DNA from: CAZMCH01 sp964564735
GTDB taxonomy: Bacteria; Poribacteria; DTPJ01
Length of the DNA stretch: 36,839 bases
NCBI GenBank assembly: GCA_964564735.1
Contig: CAZMCH010000035.1
Coordinates: 1 to 36,839, forward strand
Direction of reading: 5' to 3'
Positions 1 through 7,936 of the stretch are shown piece by piece (the stretch's first letter is position 1; every line of letters begins with the position of its first letter). The position numbers and the translations under genes were made by a program. The notes beneath the pieces were generated by a model. That model had not been told where the DNA came from and searched no databases. It worked only from the letters and a program-made list of their open reading frames with translations.

Positions 1-89
1 AAGAGTTCGGATTGACCTACCCTTTAAAAACTGAACACATTGTTAAGAAAGTTTTAGAATAGAGTGTATATTAAAAAAGTGAGGTAAGT

Positions 90-374
90 ATGCAACGTCG
101 TATGTTCAAACCTGAATTCAAACTGCAATGTGTTCTTAACGTATTAAGTGGAAGAAAAAGCCCAGCTCAAATATGCAGGGAAAACAATATAAGTGTTTCT
201 GTGCTAAACAAATGGCGTCATCTATTCATGGAAAAAGCACCAAGAATATTTGAGAATGGTTCATCAAAGGTAAGTGCAGAATCTCAAAGGATATCAGAAC
301 TGGAAAGACTGGTAGGCAAACTGACCCTCGAACTGGAGATGTCAAAAAAACTCTCAAGTAATTTCCCGTCATAA
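90..374 (+). CDS. IS3-family transposase OrfA (HTH)
   Basis: A 94-residue basic protein of the IS3 OrfA (transposase_8 / HTH_21) type. Residues about 8-50 form the helix-turn-helix (KSPAQICRENNISVSVLNKW), and residues about 65-88 form a leucine-rich coiled coil (ISELERLVGKLTLELEMSKK) of the kind used for multimerisation. A run of seven A at 344-350 near the 3' end resembles an IS3 slippery site. However, orfB lies in the +1 frame relative to orfA rather than the usual -1, so frameshifted OrfAB production is unlikely without another indel. The ORF itself is intact. It would at most give a DNA-binding protein. Confidence 0.75.
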   Translation: MQRRMFKPEFKLQCVLNVLSGRKSPAQICRENNISVSVLNKWRHLFMEKAPRIFENGSSKVSAESQRISELERLVGKLTLELEMSKKLSSNFPS

Positions 375-390
375 TAATAGAAAAAGGGAA

Positions 391-950
391 TTGGTCAAAG
401 AGCTATCAAACAAATATGACATCAAAATGCTGTGTAACCTGATAGGAATACCAAGAAGCAGTTACTACTATATATGCGGTAGCCATGAAAACAAGGGAAT
501 CATAGATTTCATAGAGCGTGCTTGTTTGAAATATCCTCGATATGGATACAGAAGGATAACATCAATTCTCAAGAGAAATGGCATACATATTGGCAAAGAG
601 CGTGTCAGATTGATTATGAAGGATATGGGATTACAGGTCATCATACAGATCAGGGGAGTCAGTATAAATCCGATATTTATGGCTCATGACTTTTGGATTT
701 TGGAACGAGATTGAGCGTGTCCGGCAAGGGAAAGGCATGGGATAATCCATTTGCAGAGATTGTCATAGGTCATCTGAAAGACGAGGAGATATGGTTAAAG
801 GAATACTCTGATTTCAGAGAAGCCTATACGAATTTGAGTTATTTTCTTGATGTTTTTTACAATCACAAACGCATTCATTCATCGCTGGGATATTTGACAC
901 CGGCGGAGTTTGAATCACAATATTGGTCACAAAGGAAACAAAAATCATAA
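391..950 (+). pseudogene. IS3-family transposase OrfB, deleted and interrupted
   Basis: The N-terminal piece (391 to about 630) carries the HTH_21-like segment with PRSSYYY and YPRYGYRRIT, typical of IS3 OrfB. The sequence then jumps directly to a piece reading HHTDQGSQYKSDIYGS in another frame (about 637-688), the region around the second catalytic Asp. The stretch that should hold the first catalytic Asp is absent. A TGA follows at about 688-690, and the reading continues as SGKGKAWDNPFAE through the catalytic Glu region and KRIHSSLGYLTPAEF to 950. The gene therefore has an internal deletion, a frame change and a nonsense codon. The conserved tail marks it clearly as OrfB. Confidence 0.8.
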
Positions 951-1140
951 TTCAATCATAATTCAACACAGAAGACTTTCTTAAATTAATTTCTACTTTA
1001 TGACAAATTTATACTTGGAAATTAGTTTATTATAATATAAAATATCTATGGTTTCTTAATTCTTAATATTGACAATATTTTTTATGTGCAGAAACCTGTA
1101 TTTGTTTATTATACTGAAAAATTTATCGTTAGGAGGAAAA

Positions 1141-2037
1141 ATGAAAGTATTAGTAACTGGTGCTAGTGGAAGACTCGCTGGTTATGTCGTCAGAGAATTG
1201 GCAGATAAGCATGAAATTGTGCTTGCTTCTAGGCGTAAGCCTTCAGAGGAATTATCAAGATTTAAATGGATTCAAGGTGATCTTTGTAACTATGAAGATT
1301 GCCAAAAAATGATGGAAGGTGTCGATGCAATACAACATCTTGGAGCGCAACCATATCCCACTGATCATCCAGAATTAAGGAATCAGGCAAAAAAATCAGG
1401 CATACCTTTTGATGCAACATTTAAGTCAAACATGCTTGGAACATATTACCTAATGCAATCCGCTGTCCAAGCAGGTGTAAAAGTAGTTGTTATGGCTGGT
1501 AGTAATTGCGCATTGGGGCATGGATACCGTATCAGCAAAGATACATTTCCAATACAAAAATTACCAATAGATGAGACTCATCCAACTTATCCAGAAGACA
1601 CATATAGTTATTCCAAACGTGCAGGAGAAGAACTTTTAGCAAGCTATACCCGTTCTTATGGTATAAGAACTTACGTTACACGTCCAGCAGGGATCACACC
1701 AGAAGAACGCAGAAAACAAATGGCGTTAAATGCAAGACCTGCTGGTGGATGGAATTCTTGGCTTTGGTGCTGGGTCGGAAGTGAAGATGTCGCAAGCGCA
1801 CATCGTCTTTTAATGGAGTTCGCAGACAAACTTCCGCCAAATGATGTTTTTTTCCTTAATTCAGATGATACAACTGCATTGGAAACTACACAGGAATTAG
1901 TTGAAAAATTTAATCCTGATCTAATGCCACTATTCCTACAAAGCTATATGAAAGATCATCAATCATTTATAAGTAATGAAAAACTCAAAAAAGCTGTTGG
2001 ATGGGAACATAAGACATCATGGAGGATGTATCTATGA
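1141..2037 (+). CDS. NAD-dependent epimerase/dehydratase (extended SDR)
   Basis: A 298-residue extended short-chain dehydrogenase. The start is the ATG at 1141, directly after an AGGAGG at 1131-1136; a longer reading upstream has no support. The Rossmann nucleotide motif is GASGRLAG (residues 7-14) and the catalytic pair is Tyr155/Lys159 in YSYSK. The sugar-nucleotide epimerase family fits best, acting in the cytoplasm on a sugar or sugar acid (uronate dehydrogenase-like activity is also possible); the substrate cannot be read from sequence. Its stop overlaps the start of the next gene as ATGA (2034-2037), so it is translationally coupled to a Gfo/Idh oxidoreductase. Together they look like a two-enzyme sugar oxidation/epimerisation module. 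Confidence 0.85.
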   Translation: MKVLVTGASGRLAGYVVRELADKHEIVLASRRKPSEELSRFKWIQGDLCNYEDCQKMMEGVDAIQHLGAQPYPTDHPELRNQAKKSGIPFDATFKSNMLGTYYLMQSAVQAGVKVVVMAGSNCALGHGYRISKDTFPIQKLPIDETHPTYPEDTYSYSKRAGEELLASYTRSYGIRTYVTRPAGITPEERRKQMALNARPAGGWNSWLWCWVGSEDVASAHRLLMEFADKLPPNDVFFLNSDDTTALETTQELVEKFNPDLMPLFLQSYMKDHQSFISNEKLKKAVGWEHKTSWRMYL

Positions 2038-3152
2038 GTAACATAGTTCGTATGGGTGTATCTGGTGCAGGAAGTATTTCTGTTAGGGGAATTATGCCTC
2101 ATCTTGCTGAGGATGATATAAAAGATAGAGTGATAATGACCGCAGTATGCGATCCTGTGCCAGAACGTGCAAAAGTAGCAGCAAAAAAGTTTGGTATTCC
2201 AAATACTTATGAAAGCTATGAGGAGATGATCAATTCTGGCAATATTGATGCTGTAACGCTTGCATCACCAATAGGTGTTCATTATGAGCAAGGGAAGCTT
2301 GCCATAGAAAGAGGCATACATGTTCATTTTAACAAGACGATGACTACTACTGTTGATGAAGCAGATGACTTGATTAATTCTGCAAAAGAAAAAGGCGTTA
2401 AACTTGTTGCATGTCCCGGGCAAATGCTTCGTCCTATATACCAAGAAATGAGACGGATGGTGCTTGATGGTGCTTTGGGAATACTAACTTGGGCTGTAAC
2501 TGGAGCAGCATTTGGCACATATCACGAAAAGGAATCCGTCAGACAGGGTGATGATATGCTTTCAAACATCAACCCCGCATGGTATTTCAGAAAACCCGGC
2601 GGAGGACCTTTGTATGATATGACCGTTTATGGTTTGCACACCTTAACAGGCATACTCGGTCCCGCAAAGCATGTTACAGCCTTCTCCGGTGTCCGTATCC
2701 ATGAAAGAGAATTCAGGGGTGAAATGCTTCCATGCGATATGGATGATAATACGCTTATTTTGATTGATTATGGTGACTCATTTTTCGCATTCGTTTATGG
2801 CGTTGCTTTTGGTGGTTTACCAAACATGGGTATTCCACTAATATACGGAACAAAGGGCGTTATCAACGGAGATACTTTCAATGGAAAGTCAATTGATTAT
2901 CCTGGGAAAGAAATCGCCGAAAGCGAAGGTCAACTTGCAGTTTTGCCTCATGTCGTTGGCAATCATCGCAAGATTCAAGAAGCTCATGTCTTTGAGGACA
3001 TAATGCAACTTGTGGACTGGATAAGAGAAGATAAACCAACGATTGTTACTGCTGAACATGCAAGGCACGTTATTGAGATATTTGATTGTGCGTACCGTTC
3101 AGCGCAAACAGGACAGGCACAGGATTTGAGAACTACTTTTTCAATAGATTAA
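2034..3152 (+). CDS. Gfo/Idh/MocA family oxidoreductase
   Basis: A 372-residue NAD(P)-dependent sugar oxidoreductase. The start at 2034 is chosen because GGAGG lies at 2021-2025 and the ATG overlaps the upstream stop (ATGA); an in-frame ATG at 2019 would overlap that Shine-Dalgarno. Residues 8-14 (GVSGAGS) form the nucleotide-binding loop. The usual EKP motif that supplies the catalytic lysine reads N100-K101-T102 here, so the lysine is kept but its neighbours differ. The C-terminal half carries the alpha/beta substrate domain typical of GFO_IDH_MocA_C. It is cytoplasmic; the substrate is unknown and probably a cyclic sugar or inositol. A 7-bp hairpin (ACTATCT/AGATAGT, 3152-3173) follows the stop. 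Confidence 0.87.
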   Translation: MSNIVRMGVSGAGSISVRGIMPHLAEDDIKDRVIMTAVCDPVPERAKVAAKKFGIPNTYESYEEMINSGNIDAVTLASPIGVHYEQGKLAIERGIHVHFNKTMTTTVDEADDLINSAKEKGVKLVACPGQMLRPIYQEMRRMVLDGALGILTWAVTGAAFGTYHEKESVRQGDDMLSNINPAWYFRKPGGGPLYDMTVYGLHTLTGILGPAKHVTAFSGVRIHEREFRGEMLPCDMDDNTLILIDYGDSFFAFVYGVAFGGLPNMGIPLIYGTKGVINGDTFNGKSIDYPGKEIAESEGQLAVLPHVVGNHRKIQEAHVFEDIMQLVDWIREDKPTIVTAEHARHVIEIFDCAYRSAQTGQAQDLRTTFSID

Positions 3153-3327
3153 CTATCTCGGAAAGTAGATAGTGATTGACCAGATTAATTATTGCGTTTA
3201 TCTGTTGTTTTTCTATGCTTATGACTTGCGCTAGTTCCTGCAGATCAAGTAGTAACGGCACTTTGTAGCCCAGCCTTTTAAGCTGGCTTTTCGAAAAACA
3301 AAGACAGAATCTTGGGTTAAAAAACAA
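3133..3327 (-). pseudogene. Possible reverse-transcriptase N-terminal remnant
   Basis: The gap between two plus-strand genes holds a 64-codon minus-strand reading with no ATG and no ribosome binding site. The segment KSQLKRLGYKVPLLLDLQEL followed by AQVISIEKQQINAI and NHYLLSEI resembles, from memory, the N-terminal part of retron/group-II-like reverse transcriptases: an LGxPxLxDLxxLAxxxGI pattern followed by a Y-rich stretch and PKK. The catalytic palm is absent. It overlaps the end of the oxidoreductase gene by 20 bases. Either it is a small relic of a lost RT element or the resemblance is chance. Confidence 0.25.
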
Positions 3328-3373
3328 TTAGCAAAATTCTTATGTTTGTTATTTTATGAGAAAGGAAATTTAC

Positions 3374-4159
3374 ATGAAGGAAAAGAAAAGATTCCTTGTA
3401 GATGTAGGAATAAGAGATTTGCCTTTTCCAATGAAAGTAATATCTAAGTTTGAGCCTGATGGTCAAGCAACCATCGCGAATATATCAATTTCTACTCGCA
3501 TAATGTCAGAATTTGAGGCAAGATGGATTGACAAATTTATACAGATAATCCATGAACACCGAGACAGAATAGGCACAAAGACTCTAAAAGCAAACATTGT
3601 TGATTACTTAAAAGAACTTCAGGCTACCGCTGTGAAAATTGATTTTGATTATCCATTCTTTATAGAAAAAACGACACCTATGTCAAAGCAAAAATGTCTT
3701 GTTAGGCATTTATGCACTTATTCAGCCAAGCTATCGACAATTGATGATAAACCAAAAGTTATCTTTAAAGTGGAAGTTCCTATTGTGACTACTTATCCCG
3801 GATCATCACCAGAGAAATCCGGAGGACTTTTCGGACAACTCAGTCTAGTCGTTGCAGAAGTAGAAGCTAAAGAAGATATATATCCCGAAGACCTTATTGA
3901 AATGATTGATAGGCATGCTTTGTCCCCCATATATTCTTTCCTAAGCGAAGAAGATCAAGCTTATCTCATTCAAAAAGTGCATACAGAAGAAAAATATAGT
4001 GTAATGGTGATCGATGAGATAAAGGAGGAACTTGCCCGTAATTCAAATATTGCTTGGTATTCGGTTAGAAGCTCAAATTATGGTATGCTTCATTCTTACA
4101 GTACAATTATTAGCACAGAAAAAAGCATGTGGGTCCCATTTAGCAGTTATGATCTATAG
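3374..4159 (+). CDS. FolE2/MptA-fold GTP cyclohydrolase-like protein with altered active site
   Basis: A 261-residue protein that follows the FolE2 (COG1469, type IB GTP cyclohydrolase) pattern end to end: VGIRDLPFPMKV near the start, YPFFIEKTTPMSK mid-protein, and WYSVRSSNYGMLHSYSTI near the end. The start at 3374 has AAGGA at 3362-3366; the in-frame ATG at 3356 has no such site. FolE2 normally carries a CPCSK-type segment with the catalytic, zinc-binding Cys, followed by a His-containing GAHNQR segment. Here these read YPGSS (Y141-S145) and GGLFGQ, and the IHNH segment reads LHSY. Two other Cys (C108, C114) lie upstream. GTP cyclohydrolase activity is therefore doubtful. A winged-helix gene follows 25 bases downstream, probably in the same transcript. 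Confidence 0.72.
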   Translation: MKEKKRFLVDVGIRDLPFPMKVISKFEPDGQATIANISISTRIMSEFEARWIDKFIQIIHEHRDRIGTKTLKANIVDYLKELQATAVKIDFDYPFFIEKTTPMSKQKCLVRHLCTYSAKLSTIDDKPKVIFKVEVPIVTTYPGSSPEKSGGLFGQLSLVVAEVEAKEDIYPEDLIEMIDRHALSPIYSFLSEEDQAYLIQKVHTEEKYSVMVIDEIKEELARNSNIAWYSVRSSNYGMLHSYSTIISTEKSMWVPFSSYDL

Positions 4160-4184
4160 CCCACAATTTCATGGAGGAAAAAAC

Positions 4185-4394
4185 ATGATTGAAGATATTG
4201 GAAAATCCGCTGGAATTATATGGACATTTTTAAATGAACAAACAGAACCTGTTACCTTATCAAAAATAAAGAATAGCGTTGATCTATCCGCAACGCTAAT
4301 TCAGATGGCGTTAGGCTGGTTGGCAAGAGAAGGCAATATAATTATTGAGATGCCTGAGGATTCCTTTTCATATAAAATATCACTGAAAAAATAA
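4185..4394 (+). CDS. Small winged-helix protein (DUF2582-like)
   Basis: A 69-residue single-domain protein. The start ATG at 4185 is preceded by GGAGG (4173-4177); a longer in-frame reading only overlaps the upstream gene. The pattern IGKSAGIIWTFLNE, then LSKIKNSVDLSATLIQMALG, then WLAREGNIII is that of the winged helix-turn-helix family PF10771 (DUF2582). That family is common in Bacteroidetes, Planctomycetes and deltaproteobacteria and its ligand is unknown. It could bind DNA or act as a protein adaptor. It lies directly behind the FolE2-like gene and in front of a terminator-like hairpin, which suggests a two-gene unit. Confidence 0.75.
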   Translation: MIEDIGKSAGIIWTFLNEQTEPVTLSKIKNSVDLSATLIQMALGWLAREGNIIIEMPEDSFSYKISLKK

Positions 4395-4438
4395 AGCACT
4401 GATTTAACTATTGTATGAACAATATTAATTTTTTGGAA

Positions 4439-4580
4439 ATGGAACGCTGATGAAACGAATTAATCGGATTTAGTTCTTAATAAGTAAAGCATAATGAGCT
4501 TTACTTTATTATTATTTACTTTTTTTATTCGCGCTAATCTGCCAAATCCACTTAATCAGCGTTCTATGAGTATTTAATTT
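4439..4580. repeat. Dispersed repeat copy A (GAACGC...GCGTTC ends)
   Basis: An intergenic element with imperfect inverted ends. GGAACGCTGATGAAACGAAT at 4441-4460 pairs in pattern with the inverted end CCACTTAATCAGCGTTCTAT at about 4546-4565. The interior shares GGATTTAGTTC-TAATAAGTAAAGC with copy B at 34600-34760. The flank TATTTAATTT-GTCA beyond the right end is also shared with copy B. It looks like a MITE-like or REP-like non-coding repeat. Confidence 0.6.
4484..4530 (+). terminator. Terminator-like hairpin after the winged-helix gene
   Basis: GTAAAGC (4484-4490) and GCTTTAC (4498-4504) form a perfect 7-bp stem with a 7-base loop. It is followed by a T-rich stretch that includes a run of T near 4520-4527. 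It sits inside a dispersed repeat copy. Confidence 0.45.
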
Positions 4581-4601
4581 GGTCAATCGCTAATTCTATT
4601 T

Positions 4602-7328
4602 TTACAACAGTTTTGTAATTTGATCTGATAACTGCCTATTCAACCTATAAACGGAATCTGTCTTTTCGTCTGGAAGTGGATAGGTAAAAATACTTTTTAA
4701 TATTTCATATTTTAATGATATGAGCAGATCTTTGAATAATTTTGCAGATTCAAGTCTATAATCTACTATAACGTTTTCTTTGACATAAGACCTTAGCATT
4801 ATAGAATTATCAAACTCACTTTGATATGATAAGTAATCTGTCCATGCGGTATCTAGCTTTTCTATCATTATTGCCTTTGTTAGCTTTTTGAAAAAATCTT
4901 TACCAAATGCAAATTCACGAATAACAAGGGCTTTTTCGAAATCATCTAATATAAATTTTTTCACTGATTCTGGTTCAATATTATCAAAATTTTTGATAGA
5001 TATATTTACATTCAGAGATTGAAAGATATGATCTTCAATTTTACCAAATGAAAAATAAGTTGGATTTGTTGGAACGATACTGTCAACATAATCAACAATA
5101 AATGATTTAAGCTGTTTTATTACTTCATTATCCGCAAGAATCTCCTCACGCATTCTATAGATAGCCCTTCTTTGTTTATCTATCACATCATCATGCTCAA
5201 TTAGATACTTGCGCATTGCATAACTTGTTTCTTCAGATTTTCTCTGCGCTTTTCTTGTTAATGCTTTAATTTTAGCCATTTGTCCATTTTCAATTGCTTT
5301 AAATAACTGCGACTTATCATCATCAGCGAATAGACGGAAAAGGTCATCCTGCAAGGATAAATAAAATCTTGATAACCCCGGGTCGCCTTGTCTGCCCGAT
5401 CTACCAATAAGTTGATCATCGATACGGCGTGCTGTATGCCTTTCTGTTCCTATAACGTATAAACCTAATTTAACATTCTTTCCAAGAATGATGTCTGTTC
5501 CACGACCTGCCATATTTGTTGCAATAGTTACAGAATAGGGCTGACCTGCATTTTTTATTATCTCTGCTTCTTCTGAATGGTTTTTTGCGTTTAAGACATT
5601 ATGAGATATATTATTTTGTTTCAGCATTTTGCTTAAATGCTCAGATTTTTCAACTGACCTTGTTCCGATAAGGACAGGGATACCTTCACTATGGCACTCT
5701 TTTATATCGTTCAAAATCGCATCAAGTTTTTCTTCTTCTGTTTTATAAAATTTATCTGGTAAATCTTTCCTTATGACAGGCTTATTGGTAGGTATTCTTA
5801 TGACCTCAAGCTTATAAAGCCTTTTAAATTCATCTGCTTCTGTATGTGCTGTTGCTGTCATACCTGCTATTTTTTCATAAAGACGAAAATAATTCGGATG
5901 CGTTATTTTTCCTGTTACAAGGTTTTCTGGTGTTATCTGTAAACCTTCTTTACATTCTATTGCTTGATGTAAACCCTCTTCATATTTCTTTCCAAAAGCA
6001 ATACGCCCTGTGAATTCATCAACTATTATGACATTACCATTAACAATAATGTAATCTTCATCTTTGCGATAAAGTGTATATGCGCGCAGAAGTTGCAAAA
6101 AATTTCGTATTTGCTCGTTTTTTCGCTGATCAACATTTATATTTCCATCTATAAATGACTGGTTAGTGCGAAATTCCAAAGTGAAAAAATCTTTCCATAG
6201 TTTTTCTTCAATAAACTTAATACCAAGATCCGTCAATTTTACGGTTCTGTGCTTCTCATCCAATATATAAAGTAAATCTTCTTCTAGTTTATATTCTGAT
6301 CTACCAGCGATAAATTTGCCATGTATAATATTCATCTCCTTTATTAAATCCTTGTTATTGCTAAGATAAGTATGCAATTTTTCATTTGACTGATCAGCCA
6401 TTTTAATCTGTATAAGTCTAATTATCTTAATCTCGGAATCGTTTTCTGTTTCGAATTCTTTGAATAAATCTTCTACAATTTCCTTTTGACGCGCTATAAG
6501 GGCTTCTATAATATCCTTAAATTTCCAATAATCACTGGTACTATCATTTGGCGCACCGGATATAATGAGTGGAGTTGCTGCTTCGTCCATAAGTATACTA
6601 TCAATCTCATCAATAATTACATATTCTAGTTTGCCTTGAACTCTATCAGATAGCCTGTTTTTTAGATTATCTCTGAGATAGTCAAATCCAAATTCGTAAT
6701 TATTTCCATATACTATATCAGCTTTATAGGATTTTCGCCTTTCGTCATCTTGCATATAGCTGAGGATGCAATCAACCTCAAAACCGAAGAATCTATAAAC
6801 AGGCGACATCCAAATACAATCTCTTAATGCAAGATAATCATTCACAGTTGCTATATGAACCTTTTTTCCGTTTAATGCCCATATACAAGCAGGGAAAATA
6901 GCTACAACTGTCTTGCCTTCACCTGTTCCCATCTCTGCAACCTTGCCATCAAGCAATGCTAATCCACCCATTAATTGCACATCAAAAGGCATGAATTCTA
7001 ATTTATCATTCGCTTGTTTGAATTCACGCACTTTTTTATAAAACGAAGCGTCAAGGTGAATCTTTTCATCATCAATTGATTTGCGCTTTTCTCTGACAAT
7101 ATTATAGATTTCCTTTATCTCTTTTATATCTAGGTGATTGGGCAAATCATTATCAAATATCTTCCAAATTCCTAATCGTCTATCGATAGCTTCTTTAATG
7201 ATGGCGAAAATCTCGGAATTAGATTGATTTTTCACTTGTCTGAAACGATTTAAAAGATCATTGTCATCATAGTTAGCAAAATCAAATCTGTTTATTTCTT
7301 TTATGGTATGCTGATATTTTCTAAGCAT
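4602..7328 (-). CDS. SecA-family preprotein translocase ATPase, divergent
   Basis: A 908-residue SecA-family motor. GTGEGKT (134-140) is Walker A, VIIDEIDSILMDEA (237-250) is Walker B with the start of the PPXD-flanking segment, and GRSGRQGDPG (642-651) is the second nucleotide-binding-domain signature. LDTAWTDYLSYQ near 824-835 is the helical scaffold. In ordinary SecA the helix ending REASKRxLG runs straight into MRHFDVQLxGG. Here about 60 residues (roughly 54-114) are inserted between RRLG and FDVQLMGG. The N-terminal amphipathic helix is short. The protein ends without the CxCxSG...HC zinc tail that usually binds SecB or lipid. It drives protein export at the inner membrane with SecYEG, either as the housekeeping SecA or as an accessory SecA2-like form. 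No strong ribosome binding site is visible. Confidence 0.88.
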   Translation of the reverse strand: MLRKYQHTIKEINRFDFANYDDNDLLNRFRQVKNQSNSEIFAIIKEAIDRRLGIWKIFDNDLPNHLDIKEIKEIYNIVREKRKSIDDEKIHLDASFYKKVREFKQANDKLEFMPFDVQLMGGLALLDGKVAEMGTGEGKTVVAIFPACIWALNGKKVHIATVNDYLALRDCIWMSPVYRFFGFEVDCILSYMQDDERRKSYKADIVYGNNYEFGFDYLRDNLKNRLSDRVQGKLEYVIIDEIDSILMDEAATPLIISGAPNDSTSDYWKFKDIIEALIARQKEIVEDLFKEFETENDSEIKIIRLIQIKMADQSNEKLHTYLSNNKDLIKEMNIIHGKFIAGRSEYKLEEDLLYILDEKHRTVKLTDLGIKFIEEKLWKDFFTLEFRTNQSFIDGNINVDQRKNEQIRNFLQLLRAYTLYRKDEDYIIVNGNVIIVDEFTGRIAFGKKYEEGLHQAIECKEGLQITPENLVTGKITHPNYFRLYEKIAGMTATAHTEADEFKRLYKLEVIRIPTNKPVIRKDLPDKFYKTEEEKLDAILNDIKECHSEGIPVLIGTRSVEKSEHLSKMLKQNNISHNVLNAKNHSEEAEIIKNAGQPYSVTIATNMAGRGTDIILGKNVKLGLYVIGTERHTARRIDDQLIGRSGRQGDPGLSRFYLSLQDDLFRLFADDDKSQLFKAIENGQMAKIKALTRKAQRKSEETSYAMRKYLIEHDDVIDKQRRAIYRMREEILADNEVIKQLKSFIVDYVDSIVPTNPTYFSFGKIEDHIFQSLNVNISIKNFDNIEPESVKKFILDDFEKALVIREFAFGKDFFKKLTKAIMIEKLDTAWTDYLSYQSEFDNSIMLRSYVKENVIVDYRLESAKLFKDLLISLKYEILKSIFTYPLPDEKTDSVYRLNRQLSDQITKLL

Positions 7329-7494
7329 CTTTATTTATCTCATCTTTTTTATCTTCTCACTGATACGAGTTTTTCACTTATAGAAAGCGGATAGAGGATT
7401 CAAGGATTGAAAAATTGAAAGACTAAAGATTGCATTTCCCAATATCAGAATCTCAAATATTAGAATCTTGAATCCATTATCAATTTTATAATCA

Positions 7495-7531
7495 GCAAAA
7501 ATCCGCCAAATCCGTTCAATCGGCGTTCTAT
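7495..7531. repeat. Dispersed repeat copy C (right end only)
   Basis: CCGCCAAATCCGTTCAATCG followed by GCGTTCTAT matches the right ends of copies A (about 4537-4565) and B (about 34707-34741). The left counterpart is weak, so this is a partial or diverged copy. Confidence 0.5.
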
Positions 7532-7558
7532 TTCCTCTAACTGAAAAAGTCGTATAAC

Positions 7559-7607
7559 TAAAAAATCCCTATAAATTATCCTTTGGGAAAGGGTGATTTA
7601 TAGGGAT
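7559..7607 (-). terminator. Strong intrinsic terminator of the BMC-P operon
   Basis: A perfect 12-bp stem, ATCCCTATAAAT (7565-7576) with ATTTATAGGGAT (7596-7607). Inside it a second stem, CCTTT/AAAGG, has a GGG loop (7580-7592). Read on the minus strand, the stem is followed by a T run (complement of 7560-7565). It lies 43 bases beyond the stop of the last BMC-P gene. Confidence 0.8.
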
Positions 7608-7649
7608 CAAAACTCTCGCTGGAATGACAAGAAACGATATGGTTTTTCC

Positions 7650-7934
7650 TTACATCGAACTCACGTTACTTATATTTATTTTGTCAACAACAGCGATTAT
7701 TAATTCACATATCGGGGCATTTTTTATGCCGAATACTTCCTGAGCAAGCCCTGGAGTCCTTGCAATAAGCACTTTATCTCCCTCGCCCGCACCAACATAA
7801 TCTATTGCAATAATGTCTGAACCAACAGGACACATATTTAGGTCTAATCGTTTAACAATGAGCAGTTTTTTGTTATCATAGGCTTGATGCTTAATTACAG
7901 AAACCATCTTACCTATGACTTTTGCAATATACAT
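7650..7934 (-). CDS. EutN/CcmL-family BMC-P pentameric shell protein (third)
   Basis: A 94-residue BMC-P (PF03319) protein, the type that caps the vertices of bacterial microcompartments as pentamers. It begins IAKVIGKMVSVIKHQAYDNK, keeps the central VGAGEGDKVLIA loop (the pentamer pore/fold signature), and ends with the IAVVDKINI strand. Its ATG at 7934 sits 2 bases after the stop of the preceding BMC-P gene, whose end supplies AAGGAG as the ribosome binding site. Of the three paralogues this is the most diverged, with a longer loop after the pore strand (RTPGLAQEVFGIKNAPICE). Confidence 0.9.
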   Translation of the reverse strand: MYIAKVIGKMVSVIKHQAYDNKKLLIVKRLDLNMCPVGSDIIAIDYVGAGEGDKVLIARTPGLAQEVFGIKNAPICELIIAVVDKINISNVSSM

Positions 7935-7936
7935 GA

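Larger units (their letters stand above)
43..984 (+). mobile_element. Decayed IS3-family insertion sequence
   Basis: An IS3-type unit made of an orfA and a broken orfB, both on the plus strand. Imperfect inverted ends can be seen: TTAAGAAAGTTTT at 43-55 and AAGACTTTCTTAA at 972-984, which match at 12 of 13 bases when one is inverted. These may be the terminal repeats or parts of them. IS3 ends usually finish in TG/CA, and that is only visible on the left (TG at 41). orfB has an internal deletion and an in-frame stop, so this copy cannot make its own transposase. No clear target-site duplication was identified. Confidence 0.7.
7329..7649. other. Gene-free region with repeats and a terminator
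   Basis: This 321-base gap upstream of the secA-like gene and downstream of the BMC operon has no credible ORF. It holds GGATTCAAG (7396-7404) inverted against CTTGAATCC (7467-7475), repeat copy C (right end at 7495-7531), and the terminator at 7559-7607. A secA promoter must lie here, but no convincing -35/-10 pair was found. Confidence 0.6.

Noticed and set aside
637..700. TGA recoded as an amino acid (IS3 orfB and terminal nitroreductase both carry in-frame TGA)
   Set aside because: Other genes here (ispE, the epimerase) end cleanly at TGA, and the IS copy is clearly decayed by a deletion, so genome-wide recoding is not supported.
4032..4394. A 120-codon frame starting inside the FolE2-like gene
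   Set aside because: Only its last 69 codons resemble a protein family, and the ATG at 4185 has a GGAGG site, so the longer reading was shortened.
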